A stretch of 64,000 nt of DNA from Nocardioides aquaticus. Lineage in GTDB: Bacteria > Actinomycetota > Actinomycetes > Propionibacteriales > Nocardioidaceae. Location: NCBI RefSeq assembly GCF_018459925.1, contig NZ_CP075371.1, positions 4,340,001-4,404,000 on the forward strand. Reading direction: 5' to 3'. How positions within the stretch are numbered: position 1 is the stretch's first letter; every line of letters starts with the position of its first letter. The position numbers and the translations under genes are program-made. The notes beneath the pieces were generated by a model, which searched no databases, was not told the origin of the DNA, and saw only the letters and a list, made by a program, of their open reading frames with translations. Below, piece after piece: positions 58,277-64,000 of the stretch.

Positions 58277-59251
58277 TCAGCCCAGCTTCTCGCGGTCGTG
58301 GCTGGTCAGCCACACCGCGGGGTCGGGTCCGGCCGGGACGATCCCGGTCGGGTTGATGTCGGTGTGCACCACGTAGTAGTGCGCCTTGATCTGCTCGAAG
58401 TCGATCGTCTCGCCGAACCCGGGCGTCTGGAACAGGTCCCGGGCGTAGCCCCACAGCGCCGGCATCTCGGTGAGCTTGTTGCGGTTGCACTTGAAGTGGC
58501 CGTGGTAGACCGCGTCGAAGCGGGCCAGCGTGGTGAAGAGTCGTACGTCGGCCTCGGTGATCGCGCTGCCCATCAGGTAGCGGCGGTCGGTCAGCCGCTC
58601 CTCGAGCCAGTCCATCGCGGTCCAGAGGCGGTCGTACGCCTCCTGGTAGGCGTCCTGGGAGCCGGCGAAGCCGCAGCGGTAGACGCCGTTGTTGACCTCG
58701 GTGAAGACCCGGCGCATGACCTCCTCCATCTCGTCGCGGACGTCCGCGGGCCACAGGTCCGGGGCGCCCTCGCGGTGGTGCTCGCGCCACTCGAAGAAGA
58801 GGTCGTGCGTGATCTGCGGGAAGTCGTTGGTCACGACGGCCTTCGTGGGCACGTCGACCATCGCCGGCACCGTGATGCCGCGGGGGTAGTCGGGGTCGCG
58901 GGCGAAGTACGCCTGCTGGAGCCGCTCGTAGCCCAGGACGGGGTCGACCCCACCGGGGTCGAGGTCGAAGGTCCAGGAGTCGGCGTCGTGGGTGGGGCCG
59001 GCCAGCCCCATCGAGAGGACGTCCTGGAGGCCCAGCAGCTCGCGCACGATGATCGCGCGGTTGGCCCATGGGCACGCCTTGGCCGCGGCCAGCCGGTAGC
59101 GCCCCGGCTCGACGGGCCAGGTCTCGACGTCCACGCTGCCGACGTACGGGTCCGCGGACGTCCCGGGCCGGGCGGTGACCCGGTCCTGGATGTAGTTCGT
59201 GTCCCGCTCGAAGGGCTTGCCCTTCTCGGTGTACGTCGGCTCGTCGCTCAT
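58277..59251 (-). CDS. Glutathionyl-hydroquinone-reductase-type enzyme (YqjG/Ecm4 family)
   Basis: The protein has 324 residues. The catalytic CPWA motif is at Cys60 (AAAKACPWANRAIIVREL). GSWTF-type strands and the helical C-terminal domain follow, with RYLMGSAITEADVRLFTTLA and FKCNRNKLTEM. The family reduces S-glutathionyl-hydroquinones with thiol. Most actinobacteria make mycothiol instead of glutathione, so the physiological thiol is probably mycothiol or other. It is operon-linked to an SDR, which could supply or consume a quinone. Confidence 0.9.
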   Translation of the reverse strand: MSDEPTYTEKGKPFERDTNYIQDRVTARPGTSADPYVGSVDVETWPVEPGRYRLAAAKACPWANRAIIVRELLGLQDVLSMGLAGPTHDADSWTFDLDPGGVDPVLGYERLQQAYFARDPDYPRGITVPAMVDVPTKAVVTNDFPQITHDLFFEWREHHREGAPDLWPADVRDEMEEVMRRVFTEVNNGVYRCGFAGSQDAYQEAYDRLWTAMDWLEERLTDRRYLMGSAITEADVRLFTTLARFDAVYHGHFKCNRNKLTEMPALWGYARDLFQTPGFGETIDFEQIKAHYYVVHTDINPTGIVPAGPDPAVWLTSHDREKLG

Positions 59252-59262
59252 GGCGCGAGCCT

Positions 59263-59305
59263 AGGAGGCCCCCGACTCACCCGGGGGGTGCGGCGGGGGC
59301 CTCCT
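59263..59305 (-). terminator. 12-bp-stem hairpin after the PepSY-like lipoprotein gene
   Basis: AGGAGGCCCCCG (59263-59274) pairs exactly with CGGGGGCCTCCT (59294-59305), and a nested CACCC/GGGTG stem is inside the loop. It is downstream of the 59325-59960 gene on the minus strand and just before the start of the next gene. It is a likely terminator of the lipoprotein gene. Confidence 0.7.
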
Positions 59306-59324
59306 GCGGCGGACGGACAGGGGG

Positions 59325-59960
59325 TCAGCGGTCGACGCGGACCACGCCGAACTGCTCGTCGAGCTCGACGCTGACGTCGTCGTCGGTCGCGGCGTCGAGC
59401 TGGACCTCGACCTCGAAGGCGTGGTCCTCGTCGGCGTCGGCGCGCTCGGCGTCGGTGACGCGGCCGCCACCGGTCTCGGCCAGCGCGGCGTCGACGGCGC
59501 GCTGGAGGGTCTGGCCGGTGAGGTTGTCGCCGTCGTCGTCCAGGTCGGAGTCGTCGAACCCGTCGTCGAAGCCGTCGTCGCCCGAGCCGCCGGCGGCCGG
59601 GGTCGGGGTGGCGGAGTCGCTCGGGGCGGGGCTGCTGGAGGCGTCGTCGGAGGGCGTGGCGGCCGAGGGGGCGCTCGGCGGCGTGCCGATCACGTCGAAG
59701 TTCTCGTCGAGCTGGACGTCGGCGTCCTCGCCGCCGGCGAACTGCACCTCGACCTCGAAGGCGTACTGGTCGTCGCCGTCGCCGGCGTCGACGCCGGTCA
59801 CGGTGGCCTCGCCACCGACGGCGGCGATCGCGGCCTGGGTGGCCTGGTCGCGGTCCTCGGCGGAGACGGTGTCGTCGTCACCGCCGCAGGCGCTCAGGCC
59901 GAGGCCGAGCGTGAGGGCGAGGACGGCGGCGGAGGCGGGACGGGCAAGGGTTCGGCGCAC
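59325..59960 (-). CDS. PepSY-like lipoprotein with internal duplication
   Basis: The protein has 211 residues from the GTG at 59960, preceded by AGGAG. The signal ends LGLSACGGD, a lipobox Cys. Two similar halves follow: DQATQAAIAAVGGEATVTGV with YAFEVEVQFAGGEDADVQLD, and TLQRAVDAALAETGGGRVTD with HAFEVEVQLDAATDDDVSVE. Each resembles a PepSY repeat. An acidic Ser/Pro/Gly linker of about 55 residues separates them. It is probably an extracytoplasmic sensor or inhibitor domain protein; function is unknown. Confidence 0.82.
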   Translation of the reverse strand: MRRTLARPASAAVLALTLGLGLSACGGDDDTVSAEDRDQATQAAIAAVGGEATVTGVDAGDGDDQYAFEVEVQFAGGEDADVQLDENFDVIGTPPSAPSAATPSDDASSSPAPSDSATPTPAAGGSGDDGFDDGFDDSDLDDDGDNLTGQTLQRAVDAALAETGGGRVTDAERADADEDHAFEVEVQLDAATDDDVSVELDEQFGVVRVDR

Positions 59961-60068
59961 GGTGTTGCTCCTGGGTTCGTGGGGGACGAGCGGGTGGCTG
60001 CTGTATGACGGCAACCCTGCGCCCCGCCGATGAGCCCGTCGTGAGAGCCGGGTGAGCGAAGATGAGAG

Positions 60069-60083
60069 ACCCCTCAGAGGGGT
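60069..60083 (-). terminator. 15-bp palindrome at the hisC stop
   Basis: ACCCCTC-A-GAGGGGT is perfect and contains the TGA of the aminotransferase gene (60076-60074, minus strand). With a 7-bp stem and 1-base centre it is a weak terminator, but its position supports one. Confidence 0.45.
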
Positions 60084-61165
60084 GCGACGTCTCCGTCCGG
60101 TCCGAAGCGGGCGGCGACGTCGACCAGACGGGTGTTCGCCTCGTCCTCGCCGATCGAGACCCGGCACCCCTCGCCGGCGAACGGCCGCACGACGATCCCG
60201 GCTTCCTCCGCCGCGGCGGCGAACGCCGCGGTCCGGGCACCCAGGTCGAACCACACGAAGTTGCCCTGCGGCGAGGGCACCCGCCAGCCGACCTGCCGCA
60301 GCCCCTCGACGACCCGGTCGCGCTCGACGACGAGGGCGTCGACCCGCTCCAGCAGCGCCTGCTCGGCGTCGAGGGAGGCCACGGCCGCGACCTGGGCGAC
60401 GGTCGAGACGCCGAACGGCAGCGACACGGCCCGGAGCGCGGCGGCGACCGGGGCCGGCGCGACCGCGTACCCGACCCGGAACCCGGCCAGGCCGTAGGCC
60501 TTGGAGAACGTGCGGAAGAGGACCACGTTGGGCCGGCCGCGGTAGGTGGCCAGCCCGTCGACGGCGTCGTCCATCCGGACGAACTCCAGGTACGCCTCGT
60601 CGACCACCACCAGCACGTGGGAGGGGACCCGGGCCAGGAACGCGTCGAGCTCGGACTGCGTCACCGACGGCCCGGTCGGGTTGTTGGGCGTGCAGACCAT
60701 CACCACGCGGGTGCGGTCGGTGACGGCGGCGGCCATCGCGTCCAGGTCGTGGCGGCCGTCGGCGTCCACCGGGACGCGTACCGAGACCGCGCCGGCCGAG
60801 GTGATCGCGATCGGGTACGCCTCGAACGACCGCCAGGCGTGGACGACCTCGTCACCGGGGTCGCAGTAGGCGGTGAGCAGCTGGTAGATCAGCGCGACCG
60901 ACCCGGTGCCGGCGGCGAGGTCCTCGACCGGGACGCCGAGGCGGTCCGAGAGCCCCGCGTAGAGCAGCGTGCTGCCCATGTCGGGGTAGCGGTTCATCGT
61001 GTCCACCGCGCGGTGCGCCGCCTCGACGACCCCGGGCAGCGGCGGGTACGGGTTCTCGTTCGACGACAGCTTGTAGGTCGTGGTCCCGGGCCGCGTGGTG
61101 GGCGGCCGGCCGGGCACGTAGGCCGGGATGCGCTCGACGTGGGCGCGGGGCTGGGGTGTGCTCAC
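60074..61165 (-). CDS. Histidinol-phosphate/aromatic aminotransferase (HisC/Pat family)
   Basis: The protein has 363 residues, a class II PLP-dependent aminotransferase. YKLSSNENPYPPLPGVVEAA is the conserved N-terminal segment, DLAAGTGSVALIYQLLTAYC the cofactor-binding region, and TPNNPTGPSVTQSELDAFL the Asn site. VVDEAYLEFV precedes the Schiff-base Lys in FRTFSKAYGLAGFRVGY. The C-terminal RVSIGEDEANTRLVDVAA is typical. The form is closest to phenylalanine aminotransferase Pat/HisC2 of actinobacteria. It catalyses histidinol-phosphate or aromatic amino acid transamination. Confidence 0.9.
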   Translation of the reverse strand: MSTPQPRAHVERIPAYVPGRPPTTRPGTTTYKLSSNENPYPPLPGVVEAAHRAVDTMNRYPDMGSTLLYAGLSDRLGVPVEDLAAGTGSVALIYQLLTAYCDPGDEVVHAWRSFEAYPIAITSAGAVSVRVPVDADGRHDLDAMAAAVTDRTRVVMVCTPNNPTGPSVTQSELDAFLARVPSHVLVVVDEAYLEFVRMDDAVDGLATYRGRPNVVLFRTFSKAYGLAGFRVGYAVAPAPVAAALRAVSLPFGVSTVAQVAAVASLDAEQALLERVDALVVERDRVVEGLRQVGWRVPSPQGNFVWFDLGARTAAFAAAAEEAGIVVRPFAGEGCRVSIGEDEANTRLVDVAARFGPDGDVAPL

Positions 61166-61174
61166 GCCCGCAGG

Positions 61175-61774
61175 CTAGTCCTCGCCCGCTCCGGCGCCCC
61201 GCCCGACGGGCGCCCGGCCGTGGCGCTCGTGGCGGTCCCGCCACGGACGCAGGACCAGCGCCAGCAGCAGCCCGATCCCGACGCCGACCGCGGCCCCGGT
61301 CACGTTGTCGATCACGTCGGTGGCGTCGCAGGCCCGGTCGATGCGGGCCAGCTCGAGCTGGACGGCCTCGATCGCCACGGAGTACGCCGCCAGCCCTACC
61401 AGCCCGGCCGGGACCGTCAGCCACGCCGAGCGCCACCGCGCCGCGGCCAGGACCAGGAAGGCGCCCGACGGCACGAACGCGACGGTGTTGAGCAGCCGCT
61501 GACCGCCGGAGAAGATCCAGAACCCGTCGGGGGCCGGTCCGCCGATGTCGAAGGAGCAGCCCGGCAGGCGGTCCTCGGCCAGCACGACGCCGGGGTCCGC
61601 GTCGGCCGGGATGAGCGTGACCAGGGCGATCACGACGACGGTCCAGACGAACGCGGCCGCGGCCCACCCGGCCACGCCGAGCCGCTTCGCGAGCAGCCAC
61701 CCGACCAGGCCGAGGACGGCGCCGGCGACGAGCGCGCCCAGCACCATCACGTCGTAGCCGCCCACGGGAAACAT
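61175..61774 (-). CDS. VanZ-family membrane protein
   Basis: The protein has 199 residues with about five spans (LVAGAVLGLVGWLLAKRLGV and WAAAAFVWTVVVIALVTLIP). The VanZ pattern is visible: LLNTVAFVPSGAFLVLAAAR, then LVGLAAYSVAIEAVQLELAR and ATDVIDNVTGAAVGVGIGLL. Some VanZ proteins alter glycopeptide sensitivity; the general role is unknown. It lies 9 bases upstream of the aminotransferase start. Confidence 0.88.
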   Translation of the reverse strand: MFPVGGYDVMVLGALVAGAVLGLVGWLLAKRLGVAGWAAAAFVWTVVVIALVTLIPADADPGVVLAEDRLPGCSFDIGGPAPDGFWIFSGGQRLLNTVAFVPSGAFLVLAAARWRSAWLTVPAGLVGLAAYSVAIEAVQLELARIDRACDATDVIDNVTGAAVGVGIGLLLALVLRPWRDRHERHGRAPVGRGAGAGED

Positions 61775-61805
61775 CCGTCGAAGGCTACGCGGGCCGGGCC
61801 GGGGG

Positions 61806-62693
61806 TCAGCCCGGCAGGACGACCTCGCCGCCGGGCACCGGCACCAGCTCGCGACCGACGGTGACGTCGAGCGGGTTGGTCAGGCAGCGGACCGAGCCGC
61901 CGCCCTTGTGGAACTCGCCGACCTCGACCAGCACGACCTCGAATCCCCACTCCTCCAGCTGCGCGCGGACACGCGGCGGGCAGGCCGGCATCACCACGGT
62001 GCGCCCGACGACCACGGAGTTCGCGCAGAAGGTGCTCAGCGCCTCCTCCTCGGTCAGCACCAGCGGCTCGGGGACCAGGTCGAGGAGCGCTGCGGCCGAC
62101 GCGTCGTCGAGCGCCGCCGGGCAGACCATCGCCCGGCGGTCGTCGAGCGGGCAGAAGGCGAGGTCGAGGTGGTACATGCCGGGGTGGGTGATCCGTAGCC
62201 CGCGCACGCGCAGGCCCAGGTCGGTGGCCAGCGCCTTGAGGGCGAGCTCCTCGGTGCGGGGGCCGTACCCGACGACGAGGTCACCGCCGAAGGCGAAGGC
62301 GTCCCCGGCCTCGAGGTGTGCGCCGACGCCGTCGCGGCCGACGTACGACGTGCTCCACCCCGCCGACTCGAACCAGCCGGCGGCCGACCCGGTCTCCATC
62401 CGGCGCTGCGGGTGGCGCATGTGCGACAGCACGACCCGGTCCCCGCCGTGCCCGGGCAGGGCCAGGCCGAGGTTCATCGCGTAGACCATGTCGGGGGCGT
62501 CGTCGCGCTGCGGCAGGACGTCGACCCGGGCGCCGAGGGAGCGCAGCACGCGGACCATCTCGGTCCACTGGGCGTGGGCGAGCGCGCCGTCGGGCTGCAC
62601 GGCCGGGTCCATGAACGGGTTGATCGCGTACTCGACACGGAAGGCCGTCGGCTCGACCGCGGCGTAGTGCCGTCCCCACGTCAGCTCGGTCAC
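61806..62693 (-). CDS. ddaH: Dimethylargininase/arginine deiminase-type amidinotransferase-superfamily enzyme
   Basis: The protein has 295 residues from the GTG at 62693, preceded by AAGGGG. The core motifs are APDMVYAMNLGLALPG (the substrate-site Asp), the His of THPGMYHLDLAFCPLDD and the catalytic Cys of GGGSVRCLTNPLDV. DDAH hydrolyses N-omega-methylated arginine to citrulline and methylamines, and related enzymes act on other guanidino compounds. It is divergent from a GntR-family regulator, with the dyad 62724-62738 between them. Confidence 0.9.
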   Translation of the reverse strand: MTELTWGRHYAAVEPTAFRVEYAINPFMDPAVQPDGALAHAQWTEMVRVLRSLGARVDVLPQRDDAPDMVYAMNLGLALPGHGGDRVVLSHMRHPQRRMETGSAAGWFESAGWSTSYVGRDGVGAHLEAGDAFAFGGDLVVGYGPRTEELALKALATDLGLRVRGLRITHPGMYHLDLAFCPLDDRRAMVCPAALDDASAAALLDLVPEPLVLTEEEALSTFCANSVVVGRTVVMPACPPRVRAQLEEWGFEVVLVEVGEFHKGGGSVRCLTNPLDVTVGRELVPVPGGEVVLPG

Positions 62694-62723
62694 GCAGCAC
62701 CCCTTCCCGCGACCACGGTCGCG

Positions 62724-62738
62724 GATTGTCAGACAATC
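62724..62738 (+). promoter_or_regulatory. GntR-type operator between ddaH and its divergent regulator
   Basis: GATTGTC-A-GACAATC is a perfect dyad with 7-bp arms. Its centre TGTC-A-GACA fits the FadR-subgroup consensus TNGTNNNACNA. It is about 31 bases upstream of the ddaH start and 60-70 upstream of the regulator's. The GntR protein probably represses both until bound to a ligand. Confidence 0.75.
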
Positions 62739-62799
62739 GGACAAGATCAGTGTGCCGGTCCGGGCACCACGCGACAAGTCGGGTCGCCGGGTGGGCATG

Positions 62800-63486
62800 A
62801 TGGGTGGCATGCCCGGGCAGACGACGGCGTTCGCCACGCTGCACCTCGACCACTCCTCCACGGTCGACCGTGCCGCCGAGGAGCTGCGTCGTGCCGTCTT
62901 CGAGGGCGAGGTCGAGTCCGGCACCCCGCTGCGGGAGGTCGCCCTGGCCGCCTCGCTCGGCGTCTCGCGCTCCACCGTCCGCGAGGCCCTCGGCGTGCTC
63001 GTGGCCGAGGGCCTGGCCACGCGGGAGCCGCACCGCGGCGTGAGCGTGGCCCGCCCGGCCGCCTCGTCGGTGCGCGACGTCTGCCGGGCCCGGCTGGTCC
63101 TCGAGGGTGCCGGGGTCCGCGGGTGGCGCGAGGCCGACCCGGCCGACCGCCGTGGCGTGCGCGAGGCGCTGACGCGCTACACCGACGCGGTCGCGGCCGG
63201 CGACTCCTTCCGCGCCCTCAACGAGCACCACCTCGCCTTCCACGTCTCCCTCGTCGCGCTCACCGGCAGCCCCCGCCTGGTCGCCGCGGCCGAGGCGCTG
63301 ATGACCGAGCTCAAGCTGGCCCTGGCCCAGGTCGACCGGATCCGCCGCAACACCCACGACCAGGCCGAGAGCCACACCGCGCTGGTCGCGCTGCTCGAGG
63401 CCGACGAGGTCGACGCCGCCGGGGCGTTCCTGTGCGCGCACCTCGACGACGCCGCCGTCCAGGTGATCGGCGCGCTCGGGCTGTAA
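62800..63486 (+). CDS. GntR-family regulator (FadR/FCD subgroup)
   Basis: The protein has 228 residues from the ATG at 62800; ATGs at 62797 and 62809 are equally possible. The winged helix is PLREVALAASLGVSRSTVRE then ALGVLVAEGLATREPHRGVS. The C-terminal FCD domain is mostly helical with the expected metal-binding residues in NEHHLAFHVSLVALTGSPRL and the His of AESHTALVALLEAD. FadR-type regulators respond to small carboxylates. It is divergent from ddaH and ends in the perfect palindrome at 63480. Confidence 0.88.
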   Translation: MGGMPGQTTAFATLHLDHSSTVDRAAEELRRAVFEGEVESGTPLREVALAASLGVSRSTVREALGVLVAEGLATREPHRGVSVARPAASSVRDVCRARLVLEGAGVRGWREADPADRRGVREALTRYTDAVAAGDSFRALNEHHLAFHVSLVALTGSPRLVAAAEALMTELKLALAQVDRIRRNTHDQAESHTALVALLEADEVDAAGAFLCAHLDDAAVQVIGALGL

Positions 63487-63553
63487 CGCTGTGTTACGTC
63501 ATCTGGGACGGTGTCGTGACACGGACCCAGATGACGTAACACAGCGTTACAGC
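63480..63553. terminator. Perfect 28-bp inverted repeat with nested hairpin
   Basis: Bases 63480-63507 are the exact reverse complement of 63526-63553. The left arm begins GCTGTAACGCTGTGTTACGT and continues CATCTGGG. The 18-base centre holds a smaller GTGTC-GT-GACAC stem. It carries the TAA stop of the GntR gene (63484-63486). Probably a strong terminator, though its length and lower G+C are unusual here. Confidence 0.75.
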
Positions 63554-63623
63554 GGCGTGGCGGCGGTCGGGGGCGCCGGCGGCGGTTCAGGCGGCGTTCA
63601 GCCGGGGCTGGGAGGATGGGCGG

Positions 63624-64000
63624 GTGACCCGATTCCTCACCTGGCTGCTGACCACCGCCCTGGCCCTGGCGGCCGCGACCGCCCTGCTGGACGGGCTCCG
63701 CTTCACCGGCCCGCGCTCCGGGAGCGCCGAGATCGAGTCCAAGATCCTGCCGCTGCTGGCGGTCGCGCTGATCCTGGGCGTGGTGTCGGCGTTCGTGAAG
63801 CCGGTGCTGCAGCTGCTCTCCTTCCCGCTGATCCTGCTGACCCTCGGGCTGTTCCTGCTGGTCATCAACGCGTTCATGCTGATGCTGACGGGCTGGCTGG
63901 CCGAGCAGCTCGGCGTCGGGTTCCGCGTCGACGGCTTCTGGTCCGCGGTCGGCGGCGCCGTCGTGATCACCGTGGTCACGTGGGCCCTCGACGCCCTCCT
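63624..64000 (+). CDS. PF04020 (phage-holin-like 4 superfamily) membrane protein (3' end outside window)
   Basis: The frame opens at GTG 63624 (GAGGATGGGCGG before it) and runs out of the window, giving at least 125 residues. Four hydrophobic spans fit the family (FLTWLLTTALALAAATALLD, ILPLLAVALILGVVSAFV, LLTLGLFLLVINAFMLMLTG and VGGAVVITVVTWALDAL). KPVLQLLSFPLILLTLGLFL is the conserved core of this small ubiquitous family, called phage holin only by similarity. No phage genes are near. Function unknown. Confidence 0.82.
   Translation, partial: MTRFLTWLLTTALALAAATALLDGLRFTGPRSGSAEIESKILPLLAVALILGVVSAFVKPVLQLLSFPLILLTLGLFLLVINAFMLMLTGWLAEQLGVGFRVDGFWSAVGGAVVITVVTWALDAL

Noticed and set aside
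63480..63553. CRISPR repeat
   Set aside because: There is only one inverted repeat and no spacer array.
63624..64000. Prophage remnant (holin)
   Set aside because: PF04020 proteins are common chromosomal membrane proteins, and no other phage gene, integrase or attachment site is present.

Overview
The window is about 72-75% G+C by eye, uses GTG starts often, and is packed almost wall to wall with genes. It encodes typical actinobacterial functions: iron boxes of the IdeR/DtxR type, an actinobacterial-style dCTP deaminase, a DesA3-like desaturase with its own reductase, BkdABC-like dehydrogenase subunits and a LysG/LysE pair. The overall flavour is a Nocardioides-like member of the Propionibacteriales. 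That genus assignment is an inference from gene content, not a computed result. It is ordinary chromosome: there are no rRNA genes, CRISPR arrays, transposases or phage modules. One tRNA (Gly, anticodon CCC) is present. No gene-free stretch exceeds about 200 bases.

Layout. 0-6 kb: the 3' part of a low-complexity protein with seven S-L-F-D-[LVI]-type repeats, a DUF559 nuclease-like gene between two matching palindromes, a sodium:solute symporter with a small membrane partner, and a ribbon-helix-helix/DUF4097/small-protein operon. 6-11 kb: an IdeR-boxed siderophore uptake operon (binding lipoprotein, two FecCD permeases, ATPase, siderophore-interacting reductase). 11-20 kb: dcd, SGNH hydrolase, tRNA, assorted single genes, Rrf2 regulator, acyl-CoA dehydrogenase, the LysR/LysE divergon and an SDR. 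20-29 kb: GrpB, a membrane beta-propeller protein coupled to a crotonase, and a complete six-gene Mrp Na+/H+ antiporter operon in which MrpB is fused to MrpA. 29-35 kb: an iron-boxed DUF2470 protein, peptidase E, desaturase plus ferredoxin reductase divergent from a PucR regulator, and a lipoprotein SGNH hydrolase. 35-43 kb: M4 protease, amidohydrolase, exported protein, Ser/Thr kinase, and an ECF sigma factor translationally coupled to an M1 aminopeptidase lipoprotein. 43-47 kb: a SipW-type signal peptidase with three exported substrates, then an exported endonuclease/exonuclease/phosphatase-fold protein. 47-54 kb: branched-chain/pyruvate dehydrogenase-type E1alpha-E1beta-E2, SRPBCC protein and 4-alpha-glucanotransferase. 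54-64 kb: two more DUF559 paralogues around a CDF transporter, an SDR, a glutathionyl-hydroquinone-reductase-type enzyme, a PepSY-like lipoprotein, an aromatic/histidinol-phosphate aminotransferase, a VanZ protein, dimethylargininase with a divergent GntR regulator, and a partial PF04020 membrane protein.

The most unusual theme is a set of long palindromes, several of them associated with three paralogous proteins that join an AbiEi-like winged-helix domain to a DUF559/Vsr-like nuclease domain. One copy lies between two palindromes with identical 17-base arms. Three other palindromes (43890, 54399, 55487) align over 45 bases around the core ACCTGGTGC. Many of these palindromes lie between converging genes, where a bidirectional terminator is the simple explanation. 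The copy between divergent genes at 54399 and the matched pair around the first DUF559 gene do not fit that explanation well. A second dispersed repeat of 55 bp occurs at 11752 and, inverted, at 30081.
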